From contig NZ_FMAC01000003.1 of assembly GCF_900094555.1 (NCBI RefSeq), forward strand, positions 186,001 through 250,000: DNA of 64,000 nucleotides. Direction: 5' to 3'. The first letter of the stretch is position 1. Each line of letters opens with the position of its first letter. Below, in pieces: positions 51,500 to 60,840 of the stretch. The DNA comes from Martinezella hainanensis. GTDB lineage: Bacteria; Pseudomonadota; Alphaproteobacteria; Rhizobiales; Rhizobiaceae. Under the pieces are notes generated by a model. That model was not told where the DNA came from and made no database searches. It saw only the letters and a list, made by a program, of their open reading frames with translations. The translations under genes and the position numbers were made by a program.

Positions 51500-52834
51500 T
51501 CAGCCTTCGAAACCGAACCGTTCGACGTCGAAGTCGTCGCCGTCATAGGCTGCGGCACCGGCCTGGGCCTCCGCCATGTCGTCGTGCATCGGAATGGGCG
51601 CACTGACGAGGCTCGGGAGCGTCATGCTGACCGCCATGCCCGGCGGCTGCAGAGCCCAGGCGACGATGGCGCCGGTCGACATGGCCCCGACGCCGCCGGA
51701 TACTTCCTGCGCGGCGGAGCTCGGCAGCTGTGCCATTGGCTGCATCTTCGCCATGGCGCTGTCGGCCGTATTCTTTGCGTTGTCCGAAACCACAAGCTTT
51801 CCGGCGTCGTTGCGGCCCACGACCAGGCTTGCAAGGACGGCAGGCGGAATGGGTCTTTCAGGCGCGGCCGTCGGGATGACGACGATGCTGCTGGTTGGAC
51901 GCCAGGCCGGCAGCGGAACGGCATAGGCCGCAAGATCGGCAAAGGGCTGGCTCTTGTTTTCTTCCTCCACCCGCTTGCCGAGCTGAAGCTCTAGTCCGTT
52001 GATGGCTCGGCTCCTGGGCGTCGGCAGCATGCTGGTGAGAAGGCTGCGGTCGGGCGTCTCGTTGCGAGACGGTAGCGATGATCCGGCGTCGTCATCATCG
52101 TCCGAGACAGCTGCGATCCTGCTGCTCATTTGAGATGGCCGCTTTTTGGATTGCGCGATCGCCACATCATAACCTGGTAGCGGTCTGCCATCCGCCGGCA
52201 CATGGAGTGTCTGGCCATTCGGGAAAAGCCGTGCAAGCTCCTGGCGTGACATTCGCGGCCAGGCGCGAACCCTGCCGACATCGAGATGCACGAAGGGCGA
52301 GCCGGAATTGGGATAGAAGCCCACACCACCGATCTGCATCTGCATGGCGATCGCGCGCAGGCTGGCAAGCTTCACGCCGGGAATGTAAAAATCCATCGCC
52401 TTGCCGAGCGTGTGCTGGCTGTGCTTCGCCACGCCGGAGCTGCGGGACCGGCCTCTCAGCATGTTGTTGGTTGACGGAGAGCGGTAGGCCGAGACGACGT
52501 GAATGGATTCTCCCGCACCACTGCGGCGATAGACCTCCCAAACAAGATCGAGCAGCTCCGGATCGATCCTGGTCGGCTCGTTCTTGCGCCAGTCACGCAG
52601 GAAACGGTTGATCTGGGCAAGGCCCCGCGGGTCATACTTGCCGCCGCGCTTGAAGGTGATGGTCGCCCTTTCCCCCGTGTGCGTGAAAAAGAGCTTGAGC
52701 GCACGATCCTCGGCCGCAGCCGAGCCGGCAAAGGCGCCAAGTATCAGCATCGCGATCAGCGCCACGCGGCAAGCGACGAACGAGAAAGTCGTGGCAAAAA
52801 CTGTCGTCGGAATGGAAAAGATCACGTGATGCAC
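51500..52834 (-). CDS. DUF882/M15-type murein peptidase-like protein, exported
   Basis: A 444-residue protein. An N-terminal signal peptide (hydrophobic about 18-38, ending SAAA) is followed by the DUF882 domain (about 45-200), with zinc-ligand motifs SQHTLGKAMDF and FVHLDVG of the M15 peptidase type (E. coli MepK/YcbK relatives that cut peptidoglycan crosslinks). The remaining 240 residues are low-complexity and probably disordered, with acidic DDDDD and Pro-rich stretches, which is longer than most family members. It acts in the periplasm. No operon partner; convergent with cecR. Confidence 0.85.
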   Translation of the reverse strand: MHHVIFSIPTTVFATTFSFVACRVALIAMLILGAFAGSAAAEDRALKLFFTHTGERATITFKRGGKYDPRGLAQINRFLRDWRKNEPTRIDPELLDLVWEVYRRSGAGESIHVVSAYRSPSTNNMLRGRSRSSGVAKHSQHTLGKAMDFYIPGVKLASLRAIAMQMQIGGVGFYPNSGSPFVHLDVGRVRAWPRMSRQELARLFPNGQTLHVPADGRPLPGYDVAIAQSKKRPSQMSSRIAAVSDDDDDAGSSLPSRNETPDRSLLTSMLPTPRSRAINGLELQLGKRVEEENKSQPFADLAAYAVPLPAWRPTSSIVVIPTAAPERPIPPAVLASLVVGRNDAGKLVVSDNAKNTADSAMAKMQPMAQLPSSAAQEVSGGVGAMSTGAIVAWALQPPGMAVSMTLPSLVSAPIPMHDDMAEAQAGAAAYDGDDFDVERFGFEG

Positions 52835-53173
52835 GGATACGACTTTCGCCCTTGCTAATAGACACAGAAATCAGAGGCGCCGCGTCTGCGGCATCGCTAT
52901 ACCGTCCAATTATGGTCAACAAATCCCTAACGGACCGTTTATAGCCGGAAACGGCAAAATTTTGTCCGTTCGAGCGCATTCATGGGCCGCTGACGTCACC
53001 TGTTCGACTGGGCGAGCCTGATTTCAGAAAGCTTCAGCCATGCCGGTGCAATTTTGTGAGCCATCAACCATGGCCTGTAAGGTGTCGCCTTGCGAAAGAT
53101 GGGGAAAAACCGGCTTTGCAAACGTTTTCGCGTGGGTTGCAAACTGCCTGCCAAGACATCATCATCCCGCCCC
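52835..53173. other. Non-coding stretch before the LAL regulator
   Basis: About 340 bases between divergent genes. It holds possible earlier starts for the LAL regulator (TTG 53090, ATG 53099) and no other convincing ORF. No clear dyad found. Confidence 0.4.
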
Positions 53174-55840
53174 ATGAGTGGACAGAATCGATTTGCTCCC
53201 CCGTCTAGTGGGCAGCAAACAATCAGACGTAGCGACCTGTTGCGGCAGCTCCGGCGGGCCGGGCTGCGCCGTTTGACGACCATTGTCGCACCTGCCGGTT
53301 ACGGCAAGACCTCCCTTGCCGTCCAATGGTACGAGCTGTTGAAGGAGGATGGCGTCAAGCTCTGCTGGGTGTCGCTCGATGCTGAACACACCAACCAGGA
53401 AGCCTTCCTGCTTGCACTGATCGATGCCCTGCAGACGCTGCTTCACGAAGATGGTGCCGACGCCGGCAATCTGCCTGCGGCAGCACTGCTTTCCGTGCTG
53501 GCGACGCGGCTGCGCAAGATCGAAGGACCGCTCGTCGTCTTTCTCGACGACTATCATTTCGCCCAGACGGATGCGACCGAGGCGCTGATGGCGAAGATCC
53601 TCGCGGATCTCTCGCTCGAACACGTCAAGCTGGTGCTGGTCAGCCGCAGCCCGCCGCGCTTTCCGCTCTCGGCACTGCGGTTGCGTGGTGAGTTCAAGCA
53701 GTTCGGCGTTGCCGAGCTTGGCTTTACCGATGCCGAAGCAGGGGAGCTTTTCGCCGGTAAGGGCACTCATCTGACGGAGGAGCAGGTCGGTTCTTTCAAT
53801 CGCCGGACCGAAGGCTGGGCGGTTGCGCTGCAGATGGTGAGTTTGCTCGTATCGGAATCGGAGGAGAGCGACAGCATTCTGGCCTCTTTCGACGGCGGCG
53901 GTGCCGACATGGGCTCCTACCTGTCGGAGCAGGTGTTCGAACATCTGCCTGAAGACATACGCCAGTTTCTCATCGGCACGGCCGCCCTTCCAGCCTTCAA
54001 TCATTCGTTGCTCGAAGCCGTGCTGGAAAGCAGAGAGCAGGCGGATCTTAGTGAAAGGCTGGCTGACTACGCCCTTCCGGTCACATTGCTTGCAGGCCCC
54101 GGCAACTGGATGCGGTTTCATCCGGTCTTCAACGAGTTCCTCAAGAAGACCGCCAGTCGCAGGGGGATCGATGCCAATCTTGCGCTCAATCGCGCGGCCC
54201 ACTGGTTTGAAGCCCATGGCGACATAGATCGGGCCGTGCATCACGCGCTTTCGGCAGGCGATGCCAATCTTGCCGCACGTATCGTCGAGACCGCCGGCGG
54301 CTGGCGACGCGTCTATGCCACCACCCGCGGCGGCGCAACGCTCTTTCAGGCCTTGAGCGGACGTGCCTCGGAAATCGATCTCGTCCGCTTTCCGCTTTCA
54401 ACACTTGGGCTCTCGATCTTCAACGCCAAGGCGGCGCATCTGGCTGCGGCCAATCACTATCTTGTCATCGCCGAGCGGGCCGCAGTTGCAGACCCGACCT
54501 TGGCAAAGGACCTGCGTGTCGTGCGCATTCTGCTGGCGCTTTATACGGATCACTGGGCGACGGCGGCCGATCTTTCTGCGCTTGAAGACGATTTGCGGCA
54601 GCCGGATGGAATGGAGCTCATCCATCGGGCGCTGGCGCTCAACATGCTCTCCTACAATTTCCTGATCCGCAGCGAGCTTGATCGGGCACTGCATTACGGG
54701 CATCTGGCCATTCGCGCCTTTCGCGACGGTGGAGCCGATTTCGGCGCCATGCACCTCTACACCCATATCGGCCAGGCCTTCTTTCTCTCCGGCGATTGTG
54801 CGAGCGCACTCTCGGCCTATGACGAGCTGATCTGCGAAGCGCAGACGAATATCGGTCCGGGTAGCGATCTCGATGCCGTCGGCCAGGTGTTGAAGGCCGA
54901 GGTTCTGTCGATGCGCGGCGACGCGGAGACAGCGGCGGAGATGCTCGGATGGGCGCTGCCTCATCTTGAGCTTCACGATACCTGGTTCGATCTTCTGGCT
55001 GCTGGTTTCATGGCCGAGCAACGGGTCCTGCGGATGCGCGAGGATTTGCTTGCCGCCCATGCGGCGATGGATCGCATTCGTGCCGTGGCGCGGCGGCGCG
55101 GTTTCGATCGGCTCACACGTCTGATCGATGGCGAGCGTGCCATGTTGCTCATGGCATCGGGCGATCTCGATCAGGCAATCCGCCATGCCGAGGCCAATGG
55201 CTTCGGCATGCAGGCAATCGTTTCAGATCGCGCCAATACCCTGGCCATCCATCTGCGCGGAGCCACGCCGGCGATCTTCTGGACACGTGCATACCTGGCC
55301 CTTGGCGAGAAGGCCAAGGCGCGCGAGGTCTTTGATCAGTTCAGGATGCGTCAGGCGCAACGTCCGCATGTTCCGCGCGCGATCGAGCTTGCTCTCATCG
55401 AAATAGGAATTCTTCTGGCGGAAGGCCGCGCGGATCTCGCCGCCGCCAGCCTTTCCGATCTCGTCTTGACGATGCCTCTCGACGACTACCGGGCGCTGCT
55501 TCATCTCGACCACTCCGCGGGGCTCGGGGAGCTTCGTGCACTCGCCAATCATTCAACGGTTGCAAACGTTCCTCGAAAGCGTCTTCAGTCGCTGCTCATG
55601 AGTGAGGAGACGGCGCAAGAGCCCGCCATCGATGAGGGCGGCTACGCCTTTACCGGCCGAGAGCGCATGGTGCTGGAATTGCTGAGTTCGGGGCTTTCCA
55701 ACAAGGAAATCGGCCGGATGCTGGCCCTGTCCGACAATACGATCAAGTTTCACCTGCGCAATATCTTTGCGAAGCTCAACGTCTCGACGCGGACTGCGGC
55801 GGTGACGGCAGCACGCCAAAAGGGCATGCTTGATCGCTAA
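53174..55840 (+). CDS. Large ATP-binding LuxR regulator (LAL/MalT type)
   Basis: An approximately 888-residue MalT-like activator. Near the N-terminus is Walker A APAGYGKTSLA, then a Walker B-like region LVVFLDDYH, as in STAND ATPases. The central 450 residues are helical TPR-like repeats that normally bind the inducer. The C-terminal LuxR helix-turn-helix is FTGRERMVLELLSSGLSNKEIGRMLALSDNTIKFHLRNIFAKLNV. The frame is open from 53090; no start has a good ribosome site, so 53174 is chosen because the conserved part begins soon after. It is followed by a terminator and then the hydantoinase/ABC operon, its probable target. Confidence 0.88.
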   Translation: MSGQNRFAPPSSGQQTIRRSDLLRQLRRAGLRRLTTIVAPAGYGKTSLAVQWYELLKEDGVKLCWVSLDAEHTNQEAFLLALIDALQTLLHEDGADAGNLPAAALLSVLATRLRKIEGPLVVFLDDYHFAQTDATEALMAKILADLSLEHVKLVLVSRSPPRFPLSALRLRGEFKQFGVAELGFTDAEAGELFAGKGTHLTEEQVGSFNRRTEGWAVALQMVSLLVSESEESDSILASFDGGGADMGSYLSEQVFEHLPEDIRQFLIGTAALPAFNHSLLEAVLESREQADLSERLADYALPVTLLAGPGNWMRFHPVFNEFLKKTASRRGIDANLALNRAAHWFEAHGDIDRAVHHALSAGDANLAARIVETAGGWRRVYATTRGGATLFQALSGRASEIDLVRFPLSTLGLSIFNAKAAHLAAANHYLVIAERAAVADPTLAKDLRVVRILLALYTDHWATAADLSALEDDLRQPDGMELIHRALALNMLSYNFLIRSELDRALHYGHLAIRAFRDGGADFGAMHLYTHIGQAFFLSGDCASALSAYDELICEAQTNIGPGSDLDAVGQVLKAEVLSMRGDAETAAEMLGWALPHLELHDTWFDLLAAGFMAEQRVLRMREDLLAAHAAMDRIRAVARRRGFDRLTRLIDGERAMLLMASGDLDQAIRHAEANGFGMQAIVSDRANTLAIHLRGATPAIFWTRAYLALGEKAKAREVFDQFRMRQAQRPHVPRAIELALIEIGILLAEGRADLAAASLSDLVLTMPLDDYRALLHLDHSAGLGELRALANHSTVANVPRKRLQSLLMSEETAQEPAIDEGGYAFTGRERMVLELLSSGLSNKEIGRMLALSDNTIKFHLRNIFAKLNVSTRTAAVTAARQKGMLDR

Positions 55841-55862
55841 CCCACCCGTTCGGGTGGGTTTT
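55839..55862 (+). terminator. Hairpin terminator after the LAL regulator
   Basis: AACCCACCCG (55839-55848) and CGGGTGGGTT (55851-55860) form a perfect stem with effectively a 4-6 base loop, followed by TTT. It overlaps the stop codon of the regulator and separates it from the catabolic/transport operon. Confidence 0.85.
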
Positions 55863-55953
55863 GGTATTGCCGCCCACCCATCGGGAAGGCTATCGATGGA
55901 CGAAAAAACACCTAATCTGCACTCGTGCGAATATAATAACGAGGGGTAGATTC

Positions 55954-57633
55954 GTGATCGTCGTCGATCCGGTGACGCAGGAGATTATCGAGGGTAAGCT
56001 GGCAGCCACCGTCGATGAGATGGGCGTAGTCATGGCCAGGACCTCGATGAGCCCTGTGATCTATGAGGTGCTTGATTTCGCCTGTGGTCTCCTCACCCGT
56101 GAAGGTGAGCTCGTGGCGCAGATGAACGGCATCACCCTGTTCACCGGCACTTTCGGCACCCAGGTCAAGTCATTGATCGCACTCTACGGCGACGACTTGG
56201 AAGATGGTGACATCCTGCTCACCAACGACCCCTATTCCGGCGGCACGCATGCCTGCGATTTTGCCATCGTCAAGCCGATCTTCTTCGATGGCCGGATACT
56301 GGCCTATGCCATCAATGTCGCCCACTATCTCGATGTCGGTGGCTCGGTTCCGGGCTCGCTTGCTCCCAACGCCACCTCCGTCTTCCAGGAAGGGTTGAGG
56401 TTGCCGGGCGTCAAAGTGGTCCGCAGCGATCGTTTTTCGGGCGAGGTCTTGCGCATCATCCGCGAGAACGTCCGTCTGCCCGAAGTCGCGATCGGCGACC
56501 TCACGGCGCAGGTTGCGACCGTGCGCGTTGCTGCTCGCCGCATGGGCGAACTCGCGCGCAAATACGGCACCGATGTCGTCGAGGCCGCATTCGATCACCT
56601 CTTGTCGGTCAGCGAGAAGCAGGCCCGCGCCGCCATCGCCGCACTGCCCGACGGAACCTACGAGGCGCAAGATATTATCGACGGGGATGGCGTCACCACC
56701 GATCCCATCTCGGTCAAGGTAATTGTCACGATCGCTGGAGATCGCCTGACGGCAGATTTCACCGGTTGCCCGCCGGCTGTTGCAGGCCCGATCAACTGCG
56801 CGGCGGGTGCGCTGCAGTCGGCGGTGCGCACCATCTTCAAGGCGCTGGTCGCGCCGCAGGCGCCGTCCAATGAGGGCTGGTTCCGGCCGCTCTCCGTCAT
56901 CGCGCCAAAGGGGTCGGTTTTCACTGCCGAGAAGCCGTCGCCGACAGGCTGGTATTATGAGGGTTCGGTGCATGCTTCCGAACTCGTCTGGAAGGCGCTT
57001 GCCAAGCTTATGCCTGAGCGCTTTTCCGCCGGTTCCTATACGAGCCTCTGCGTCGTCTATGTCGCCGGCAAGGATGAGGCTGGACAGCCATTCATCCACA
57101 TCGAGCCGCAACATGGCGGCTGGGGCGCGAGCAGGGACGGCGATGGCGCCAATGCGCTGATCGCACTTACCGATGGCGATACCTATAACTATTCCGTCGA
57201 GGTTATCGAAGCGCGCTTTCCTTTGCGCGTGCGCCGCTATGCGCTCAACGTCGAGGGGGGATCGGGTGCTGGTCGCCGTCGCGGAGGGTTCGGCGTCATT
57301 CGCGATTATGAAATCCTTGGAGACGGTGCTTCGGCCTATTGCAGCTTCGGACGAACGGACACGCCTCCCTGGGGGATCGAAGGCGGTAAATCCGGCAGTA
57401 TCAATCTTCTGCAGGTGGAAGAGAACGGCGGAAAAGTTCTTAATTTTGGCCGCGAGCCGCATATAGGTCTGAACCGTGGCGATCTCGTGCGGATCATCAC
57501 CGGCGGCGGTGGCGGCTGGGGCGATCCGCGTGCTCGCGAGCCGGAACAGGTCCGTCGCGATGTTGAAGATGGCTACATCACCAGCGAGGTGGCGCGCAGC
57601 CTGTATGGATATGAAGAGGATATGGCGTCATGA
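55954..57633 (+). CDS. Hydantoinase B/5-oxoprolinase-family subunit
   Basis: A 559-residue HyuB-family protein. Characteristic segments are TSMSPVIYEVLDFACGLL, LLTNDPYSGGTHACDFA, INVAHYLDVGGSVPGS, the FTGCPPAVAGPIN loop and a glycine-rich C-terminus (GGSGAGRRRGGFG, TGGGGGWGDP). With HyuA it forms an ATP-dependent amidohydrolase or, in related systems, a carboxylase. GTG 55954 with GAGGGG 7 bases upstream is the start; the frame is open from 55861. It is the first gene of the operon, before HyuA, and overlaps it by 4 bases. Confidence 0.9.
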   Translation: MIVVDPVTQEIIEGKLAATVDEMGVVMARTSMSPVIYEVLDFACGLLTREGELVAQMNGITLFTGTFGTQVKSLIALYGDDLEDGDILLTNDPYSGGTHACDFAIVKPIFFDGRILAYAINVAHYLDVGGSVPGSLAPNATSVFQEGLRLPGVKVVRSDRFSGEVLRIIRENVRLPEVAIGDLTAQVATVRVAARRMGELARKYGTDVVEAAFDHLLSVSEKQARAAIAALPDGTYEAQDIIDGDGVTTDPISVKVIVTIAGDRLTADFTGCPPAVAGPINCAAGALQSAVRTIFKALVAPQAPSNEGWFRPLSVIAPKGSVFTAEKPSPTGWYYEGSVHASELVWKALAKLMPERFSAGSYTSLCVVYVAGKDEAGQPFIHIEPQHGGWGASRDGDGANALIALTDGDTYNYSVEVIEARFPLRVRRYALNVEGGSGAGRRRGGFGVIRDYEILGDGASAYCSFGRTDTPPWGIEGGKSGSINLLQVEENGGKVLNFGREPHIGLNRGDLVRIITGGGGGWGDPRAREPEQVRRDVEDGYITSEVARSLYGYEEDMAS

Positions 57634-59693
57634 TCAGACTGGCGACGGATGTAGGCGGTACCTTTACCGACCTCGTCGGTTATGATGAGCGCACGGGCGA
57701 GATCTTTACCGCCAAGAGCCTGACGACCGTCCACGACCAATCCGAAGGCGTGCTAACGGCGATCGAACTTGCCGAAAAGAAGGACGGGCTTTCGACCCGC
57801 GATGTGATTTTCTTCGCCCATGGCGGAACGACTGTCATCAATGCGATCACCGAGCGCAAGGGCGTCAAGACGGCGCTGGTGACCACCTTCGGCTTTCGCG
57901 ACGTGTTGGAAATCGGTCGCGGCAATCGCCCCGATCTCTACAATCTCCAGTTCAAGAGCCCGGAAGCTTTCGTGCCGCGCAGCCTGCGCTTCGAGGTGCG
58001 CGAACGTTTGGACGCCAAGGGTCGGGTGCTGACGCCTATCGAGCTTGGCGATCTCGAACCGATCATCCGCGAATGCCGCTCCCGCAAGGTCGAGGCGGTC
58101 GCCGTCATCTTCCTCCACAGTTACGCCAATCCCGAACATGAAATCGCCTGCGCCAAGGCGATCGCCGAGGCGCTGCCGGATGTCACGGTCTGCGCCAGCC
58201 ACGAGGTCTCCCGTCAATGGCGGGAATATGAGCGCTCCAACACGGCGGTGCTCAATGCCTATGTGCAGCCGATCATCAAGCGCTACTTCGCGCGGCTTGA
58301 AAGCGCGCTGACCGAGCGCGATCTCACCTGCCCCTACTATGCCATGCAGTCGAACGGCGGAATCTCCACCTTTGATCAGGCGCAGATGAGCCCGCTGACG
58401 CTGGTCGAATCCGGACCGGCCGGTGGCGTGGCGGGTGCCGCGCGCATCGGCACCGTGCTTGGCGAATCCGAAGTGCTGTCGCTCGATGTCGGCGGCACGA
58501 CGGCCAAATGCTCGTTGATCCACGACAGCCGCCCAACGCTCGACAGCGAGTACAAGCTCGAACATACGCGTATCGCCCCCGGCTATCCGGTGCAGGTGCC
58601 GGTGGTCGATATCGTGGAAATCGGCGCCGGTGGTGGGTCGATTGCCCGTATCGACGAGCGCGGCGCGCTCTGCGTCGGTCCGGAAAGCGCTGGTTCCACG
58701 CCGGGGCCTGCCTGCTATGGTCGTGGTGGTGAGAAGCCTACCCTTTCCGATGCACTGCTGACACTCGGCATCTTCGATCCGGCAAGCTTTGCCGGCGGCC
58801 AGATGCAGCTCGACAAGTCCAAGGCGGCCACGGCAATCGCGACGGTTGCCAAGCCGATGGGGTTGTCGGTCGAGGATGCGGCGCTCGCCATCGTCGAGAT
58901 CGCCCATGCCTCAATGATCAATGCGCTGAAGCTGGTAACCGTCCAGCGCGGGCACGATCCACGCGATGCCGCTTTCGTCATTTCAGGGGGAGCAGGACCC
59001 GCTCTTGCTGCGCGCCTTGGGCGCGATCTCGGTGTGAAGATGACGATCGTGCCGCCGCATCCCGGCATATTTTCGGCCTGGGGAATGCTCGCGGCAGAGC
59101 CGCGGGCCGATTTCCGCAGCACGTGGTTCTCTCCTCTCGGTCCGGAAGCCGTCAGCAATCTGAAGCGCCGTTTCGATGAATTGAAGCGTGAGGCGGTCAA
59201 ATATTTCTCCAAAGGCGATGCTGCCGAGATTCGCTATGTCTGCCGCGTCGAAGCCCGATATCGCGGACAGGAGCACGGCGTCTTTGCCCTCTTCGAAATG
59301 GACGACGACGCCGGAAGCTTTGCGGAACGTTTCCATGCCGCTCATGAGCGCGCTTATACCTTCCACCTGCCCAGTTCGCCGGTTGAGATCACGATGATCC
59401 ATCTGGAGGCCGTGCTTCACGGCACGGTCATCGCCATTCCGAAACTCGATGGCGCCGGCCGTTCGCTGGAGACGGCCTTCAAAGGGCATCGCGAGGTCTA
59501 TTTTGGTGGGACGATCGGTTGGGAGTCTTGCCCCGTCTACGAGCGCACGCGGCTGCCGTCTTCCGAGAAGATTGCTGGCCCCCTCGTCATCGAGGAGGCG
59601 ACGGCGACATCGCTGGTTCTTGCCGGACAGGAGCTGGAAGTGAGCGAGGAGGGCTTGTTGCTCATCCGCGAATGTGATGGGGGACGCGTCTAG
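57630..59693 (+). CDS. Hydantoinase A/5-oxoprolinase-family ATP-binding subunit
   Basis: A 687-residue HyuA-family protein. The N-terminal HyuA_N part starts TDVGGTFTDLVGYDE, the phosphate-binding signature of the ASKHA fold, with GGTTAKCSLI and GAGGGSIARID further on. The C-terminal part completes the oxoprolinase-like module. HyuA binds and uses ATP while HyuB completes ring opening or carboxylation; possible substrates include hydantoins, 5-oxoproline, N-methyl compounds and aromatic ketones. The substrate cannot be read from sequence. Overlaps HyuB by 4 bases; the ABC ATPase gene begins 2 bases after its stop. Confidence 0.9.
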   Translation: MIRLATDVGGTFTDLVGYDERTGEIFTAKSLTTVHDQSEGVLTAIELAEKKDGLSTRDVIFFAHGGTTVINAITERKGVKTALVTTFGFRDVLEIGRGNRPDLYNLQFKSPEAFVPRSLRFEVRERLDAKGRVLTPIELGDLEPIIRECRSRKVEAVAVIFLHSYANPEHEIACAKAIAEALPDVTVCASHEVSRQWREYERSNTAVLNAYVQPIIKRYFARLESALTERDLTCPYYAMQSNGGISTFDQAQMSPLTLVESGPAGGVAGAARIGTVLGESEVLSLDVGGTTAKCSLIHDSRPTLDSEYKLEHTRIAPGYPVQVPVVDIVEIGAGGGSIARIDERGALCVGPESAGSTPGPACYGRGGEKPTLSDALLTLGIFDPASFAGGQMQLDKSKAATAIATVAKPMGLSVEDAALAIVEIAHASMINALKLVTVQRGHDPRDAAFVISGGAGPALAARLGRDLGVKMTIVPPHPGIFSAWGMLAAEPRADFRSTWFSPLGPEAVSNLKRRFDELKREAVKYFSKGDAAEIRYVCRVEARYRGQEHGVFALFEMDDDAGSFAERFHAAHERAYTFHLPSSPVEITMIHLEAVLHGTVIAIPKLDGAGRSLETAFKGHREVYFGGTIGWESCPVYERTRLPSSEKIAGPLVIEEATATSLVLAGQELEVSEEGLLLIRECDGGRV

Positions 59694-59694
59694 T

Positions 59695-60792
59695 ATGGCG
59701 ATAGCGATCGGTCTCGACCATATCGTCAGAAATTACGGGCCGACGCACGCCGTCGATGATGTGACGCTCGACATCAGGGCAGGGGAGTTCTTTACGCTGC
59801 TCGGCTCGTCCGGTTGCGGCAAGAGTTCTCTGCTGAAGCTGATCGGCGGTTTCGACAAACCCACCTCGGGCCGTGTGCTTTTTGATGGAAAGGACATGGC
59901 TAATGTTCCGGCCAATCGCCGGCCGGTGAATACCGTTTTCCAGTCGCTCGGGCTCTTTCCGCATATGAATGTCGCTCAGAATATCGGCTACGGCCTGAAG
60001 TTGCGCGGACTGTCCGGTGCCGCCCTTAAGACCAAGGTCGATGGTGCACTGGACCTCGTCGAACTTTCGGGCTTTGCTGATCGCGACGTCAATCTTCTCT
60101 CAGGCGGTCAGCGGCAACGCGTGGCGCTTGCGCGCGCGCTCGTCATGGAACCGGGCATCCTTCTGCTTGACGAACCTTTGACCGGGCTTGATGAGCGGCT
60201 GCGTCAGCAGATGCGTGACGAGTTCGGGCGGCTTCACAAACGGACTGGAGCGACCTTCATTCTCGTCACTCACAATCAGGACGAGGCACTCAGCCTTTCG
60301 GATCGCATGGCGGTCATGCACAAGGGGCGGATCGAACAGACCGATGTGCCGTCGCGCTTCTTCGAGGCGCCGGCCAATGCCTTCGTTGCCCGTTTCGTCG
60401 GCATCGACACGCTCCTGACGCCCGAAAGCATTGTGATTTCAGGCAACAAGGCTGTCGTTACGATTGCTGGACAGCGCATCAGTGCGAGCTTCTCCGGAGC
60501 CGCGCCGCCGTCCGATGCGCTGGTCGCAATCCGCCCAGACCGCATTGAGCTGGCCCCAGCTGCCGAAGAGGTTGCTGAAATAATTGAACTTAAGGTTGTC
60601 GAAAGCATCTATCGCGGACTCAGCCATGACGTTACGCTCGCTTTCGCCGACAGCCAGCGCGTGGTGTTAACGACTAGCGCGGACGCAACTCCGCCCTCGC
60701 CGGGCGAAAGCGTGCGCGTCTGTCTGAAGCCAGGCGCTGCGCTCCTGATCGATCGTTCCGGAATACCGGCTCTGGCTGGAGGCGATGAGTAG
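59695..60792 (+). CDS. Polyamine/opine-type ABC importer ATPase (PotA-like)
   Basis: A 365-residue ATPase with Walker A GSSGCGKSSLL (about 37-47), signature LSGGQRQRVALARAL, Walker B ILLLDEPLTGLD and a C-terminal TOBE regulatory domain (about 280-360). Length and layout match PotA-type ATPases. The start directly follows the HyuA stop. It should energise import by the two permeases downstream, most likely of the compound cleaved by the HyuAB proteins. Confidence 0.92.
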   Translation: MAIAIGLDHIVRNYGPTHAVDDVTLDIRAGEFFTLLGSSGCGKSSLLKLIGGFDKPTSGRVLFDGKDMANVPANRRPVNTVFQSLGLFPHMNVAQNIGYGLKLRGLSGAALKTKVDGALDLVELSGFADRDVNLLSGGQRQRVALARALVMEPGILLLDEPLTGLDERLRQQMRDEFGRLHKRTGATFILVTHNQDEALSLSDRMAVMHKGRIEQTDVPSRFFEAPANAFVARFVGIDTLLTPESIVISGNKAVVTIAGQRISASFSGAAPPSDALVAIRPDRIELAPAAEEVAEIIELKVVESIYRGLSHDVTLAFADSQRVVLTTSADATPPSPGESVRVCLKPGAALLIDRSGIPALAGGDE

Positions 60793-60840
60793 AACCCGAA
60801 TAGCTGAAACAAGCGAAAAATGAGGGAAGGGAATGACACG

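Noticed and set aside
55932..55937. Perfect TATAAT before the hydantoinase operon
   Set aside because: Transcription from it would start inside the ribosome site of the GTG at 55954, and no -35 box is seen. A real promoter further upstream is more likely, though an activator-driven, nearly leaderless start cannot be excluded.
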